NCBI RefSeq assembly: GCF_000186865.1
Contig: NW_008705609.1
Coordinates: 40,465 to 58,591, forward strand
Source of the DNA: Aureococcus anophagefferens
Taxonomy: Eukaryota; Sar; Pelagophyceae; Pelagomonadales; Pelagomonadaceae
DNA: 18,127 nucleotides
Direction: 5' to 3'
Shown here: positions 16,688 through 18,127 of the stretch, piece by piece
How the letters are laid out: each line of letters opens with the position of its first letter
Numbering within the stretch: position 1 is the first letter of the stretch
Position numbers and translations under genes: made by a program
The notes under the pieces: model-generated
What the model was told of the DNA's origin: nothing
Database searches by the model: none
What the model saw: the letters and a program-made list of their open reading frames with translations, nothing else

Positions 16688-16832
16688 TTAATAGAGTGAC
16701 CCTGACCCTCTCCTGTTGGGAATCAGGGGTGGCGATGCGCGACAAGTACGCCCGCTGGATATCGTTCTGGCCCCTCATGTCGCTCGGCGGGCTTGACTTG
16801 AGGCTAGCTCGGCCCCATCGAGGCCGTTTTGC
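16688..16832 (+). other. Short open segment, no assignable gene
   Basis: Plus frame 0 reads SCWESGVAMRDKYARWISFW and PLMSLGGLDLRLARP before a stop at 16840-16842. It could be a gene scrap. No start, splice site or family is recognisable. Confidence 0.2.
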
Positions 16833-16891
16833 GGTACCCTAAACGTTTTTTTAATGGGGCGGCGCCCCATTTGCGAATCAAAAAGGGTACC
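16833..16891. repeat. Nested inverted repeats (GGTACCCT...AGGGTACC around a 7-bp hairpin)
   Basis: Outer arms GGTACCCT (16833-16840) and AGGGTACC (16884-16891) enclose a T-run, the hairpin ATGGGGC-GGC-GCCCCAT (16854-16870) and an A-run. The T-run and A-run are roughly complementary too, so the whole 59 nt can fold back on itself. Confidence 0.75.
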
Positions 16892-17236
16892 GAACCCCCG
16901 GCCAAGTCTCTATTTTTCTAGGATTTTTTGAAGATGACGATGAGCGCGGGCTGCGCTTCGCAGAGCATGGGCGAGTCGCCTCTTTCGGCGCGCAATGCGG
17001 GTGTCTCGGGGCATACGATCGTCCCTGCTTCCTCCGCTGGAGACCGCGTGCTGGCATGTCGATGAATGGTCGAATCGCCGGCAAACTTTGTGGGATTGGT
17101 TGTGTGATCATGGGCCACAAAGGGAGGGCGTTTATGTACGGGAACGGCTGATGAGGCCCGGGGTAAGTTCTTCCCAACCGCTGGATGCCCCGCTGGACGC
17201 GAGGGGGTCGCGGCTTCGAATCTCCCTTCCGCGAAG

Positions 17237-17238
<2 letters not shown>
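16892..17238 (+). other. Non-repeat segment with short open frames, no assignable gene
   Basis: Two short plus-strand frames start with ATG (16934, SAGCASQSMGES...; 17064, NGRIAGKLCGIGCVIMGHK...) and overlap around 17060-17070. A GTAAGT donor-like site follows at about 17163. A third frame across the region is also open. None matches a family I know. Confidence 0.25.
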
Positions 17239-17283
<45 letters not shown>

Positions 17284-17584
17284 CGGCACGGGGTCACTTT
17301 TTTTTGTTCCAACGAGTGATCTCACGGATGAATTAAGATCTCCGATGCTGGGAGAGGTCGACAGAGAGATACGACCCCGACTCCGCGGACAACGAGGCCG
17401 GGCGCTGCGCACCGTGGCCCGAGTGCGTGACCGCGCCGCAGGAGCCATCCGAGTTTCCCGACGCTCTGCGCTCCTGTTAGCCCCGCCCCGGTCCCTACGG
17501 CCCTAAAGGAGCGGTCTGCGCCGGCTCGGGGTCGCTCTGGTGCCGTTTGGAGTCCAGCCTGGCGTACTTGTCGTGCTTCGCCAC
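17239..17584. repeat. ~320-nt dispersed repeat, copy 2, with expanded GGCGCGGAC microsatellite
   Basis: Same orientation and nearly the same sequence as 7600-7919. The left end holds five units of the 9-mer GGCGCGGAC against two in copy 1, and the T-run is 8 instead of 7. The right end again stops at CTTCGCCAC, after which the sequence turns directly into the 3' side of the next gene. On the minus strand the end encodes VAKHDKYARLDSKRHQSDPE, as in copy 1, so the reading has been preserved. Confidence 0.88.
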
Positions 17585-17625
17585 GAGGGACCTCGGGGCG
17601 GAACGCCGCCGCGCGGGGAGGACGC

Positions 17626-18127
17626 TCACGCGGGGTGCACGAGCGCGTCGCGCGGCGAGCCGCGCGGCCGCGGCGCGCGCGCGCGGGCGACGCCGAGGTC
17701 GCCCGGGCGCATGAGGAGGAACTCGAGGAGGTAGAGGGCGATGTCCCTCGGGAGGAGCGAGAGCACGGAGCCGGCGTCGGCGCGGCCGATCTCGACGAGC
17801 CGCAGGCGCGCGTAGAGCCGGGGCCAGCGGTCGTCGAAGATGCCGAGGCCGCGGAGCGCGCGGCGCTCGCGCTTGCCCCGGAGGAAGGTCTCGAGGGCCG
17901 CCGTGCCCCGCAGCGACGCCTTGGACGCGGAGTACTCGAGGTGCGCCTCGTGGAGCCGCGCCTCCGCCGCGAGGCGCCGCGCGTCGTCGCGCGCGCGCGC
18001 GCCCGCCGCGGACGCGCGGAGTTCGGCCTTGGCCTCGCGGAACCGCTGCCGCGCGTTCATGGCCACGAGCACGGCGGACCGCGCGTCCTCGTAGGCCCGC
18101 GCGTCGACCGTCGCCGCCTTGACGATG
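17626..18127 (-). CDS. Unknown protein, partial (continues beyond the right edge)
   Basis: One minus-strand frame is open from the window edge to a TGA at 17626-17628. The visible 160-odd residues start VKAATVDARAYEDARSAVLV. An Ala/Arg/Glu-rich, probably helical or coiled-coil stretch follows (ARQRFREAKAELRASAAG, EARLHEAHLEYSASKASL), then RALRGLGIFDDRWPRLYARL. Near the end comes VLSLLPRDIALYLLEFLL, an F-box-like 'LP.di...il.fL' pattern, and an Arg/Pro-rich tail. Codons end almost always in C or G. The true start lies outside. The F-box resemblance is only a short pattern and should not be taken as a family call. The dispersed repeat ends 41 nt from the stop. Confidence 0.5.
   Translation of the reverse strand, partial: IVKAATVDARAYEDARSAVLVAMNARQRFREAKAELRASAAGARARDDARRLAAEARLHEAHLEYSASKASLRGTAALETFLRGKRERRALRGLGIFDDRWPRLYARLRLVEIGRADAGSVLSLLPRDIALYLLEFLLMRPGDLGVARARAPRPRGSPRDALVHPA

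Noticed and set aside
17160..17232. A tRNA or tRNA-derived element (GGCTTCGAATCTCC resembles a T-loop)
   Set aside because: No T-stem pairing, no A-box (TGGCNNAG) at the right distance and no acceptor stem.
7600..17584. The two direct copies of the ~320-nt repeat as LTRs of one 10-kb retrotransposon
   Set aside because: The interior holds SNF2 and ABCA gene sequences on opposite strands and no gag, protease, reverse transcriptase or integrase motifs. The copies also differ at one end by microsatellite length.

Overview
The window looks like nuclear DNA of a GC-rich unicellular eukaryote. The genes are separate and sit on both strands, with no operon-like packing. One has convincing spliceosomal introns of about 50-55 nt. 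The gene families (ABCA and ABCG full-type exporters, membrane sulfotransferase, PEDS1/CarF-type lipid desaturase, SNF2 helicase) and the strong C/G bias at third codon positions fit a marine alga such as a pelagophyte or another stramenopile/haptophyte. That assignment is inference; no marker gene fixes the taxon.

Layout. 1-1022 (+): GC-rich lipid desaturase gene with one frame break, cut off where base composition drops. 1023 to about 6130: block of clearly lower GC holding an intron-bearing ABCG transporter (+) and a convergent sulfotransferase gene (-), separated by about 850 bp of non-coding DNA with a strong palindrome. About 6150-8150: repeat-rich GC-rich DNA with a 43-nt direct repeat pair, a degenerate minus-strand ORF of unknown family and copy 1 of a ~320-nt dispersed repeat. 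About 8150-10140 (-): broken SNF2 helicase N-terminal half and a second broken ORF. 10145-10404: pair of 93-nt direct repeats. 10500-10994: unidentified ORF fragment (+). 11102-15211 (+): large ABCA-type exporter with two nucleotide-binding domains, two frame breaks and a tandem duplication of its C-terminal motif. 15219 to about 17584: repeat mosaic, with a probable orphan terminal exon at its left edge and copy 2 of the dispersed repeat at its right edge. 17626 to window end (-): partial unknown protein.

Three intact-looking families act on membranes or secreted material (ABCA lipid exporter, ABCG exporter, PEDS1-like desaturase), and the sulfotransferase probably works in the Golgi lumen. 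Nothing in the sequence ties them into one pathway. The most striking structure is the sharp low-GC island beside a truncated GC-rich gene, followed by many repeat-flanked, frame-broken gene remnants. I did not find a convincing new multi-gene system. Several GC-rich genes carry single frame breaks, so either local gene decay or unpolished long-read assembly has to be considered throughout.
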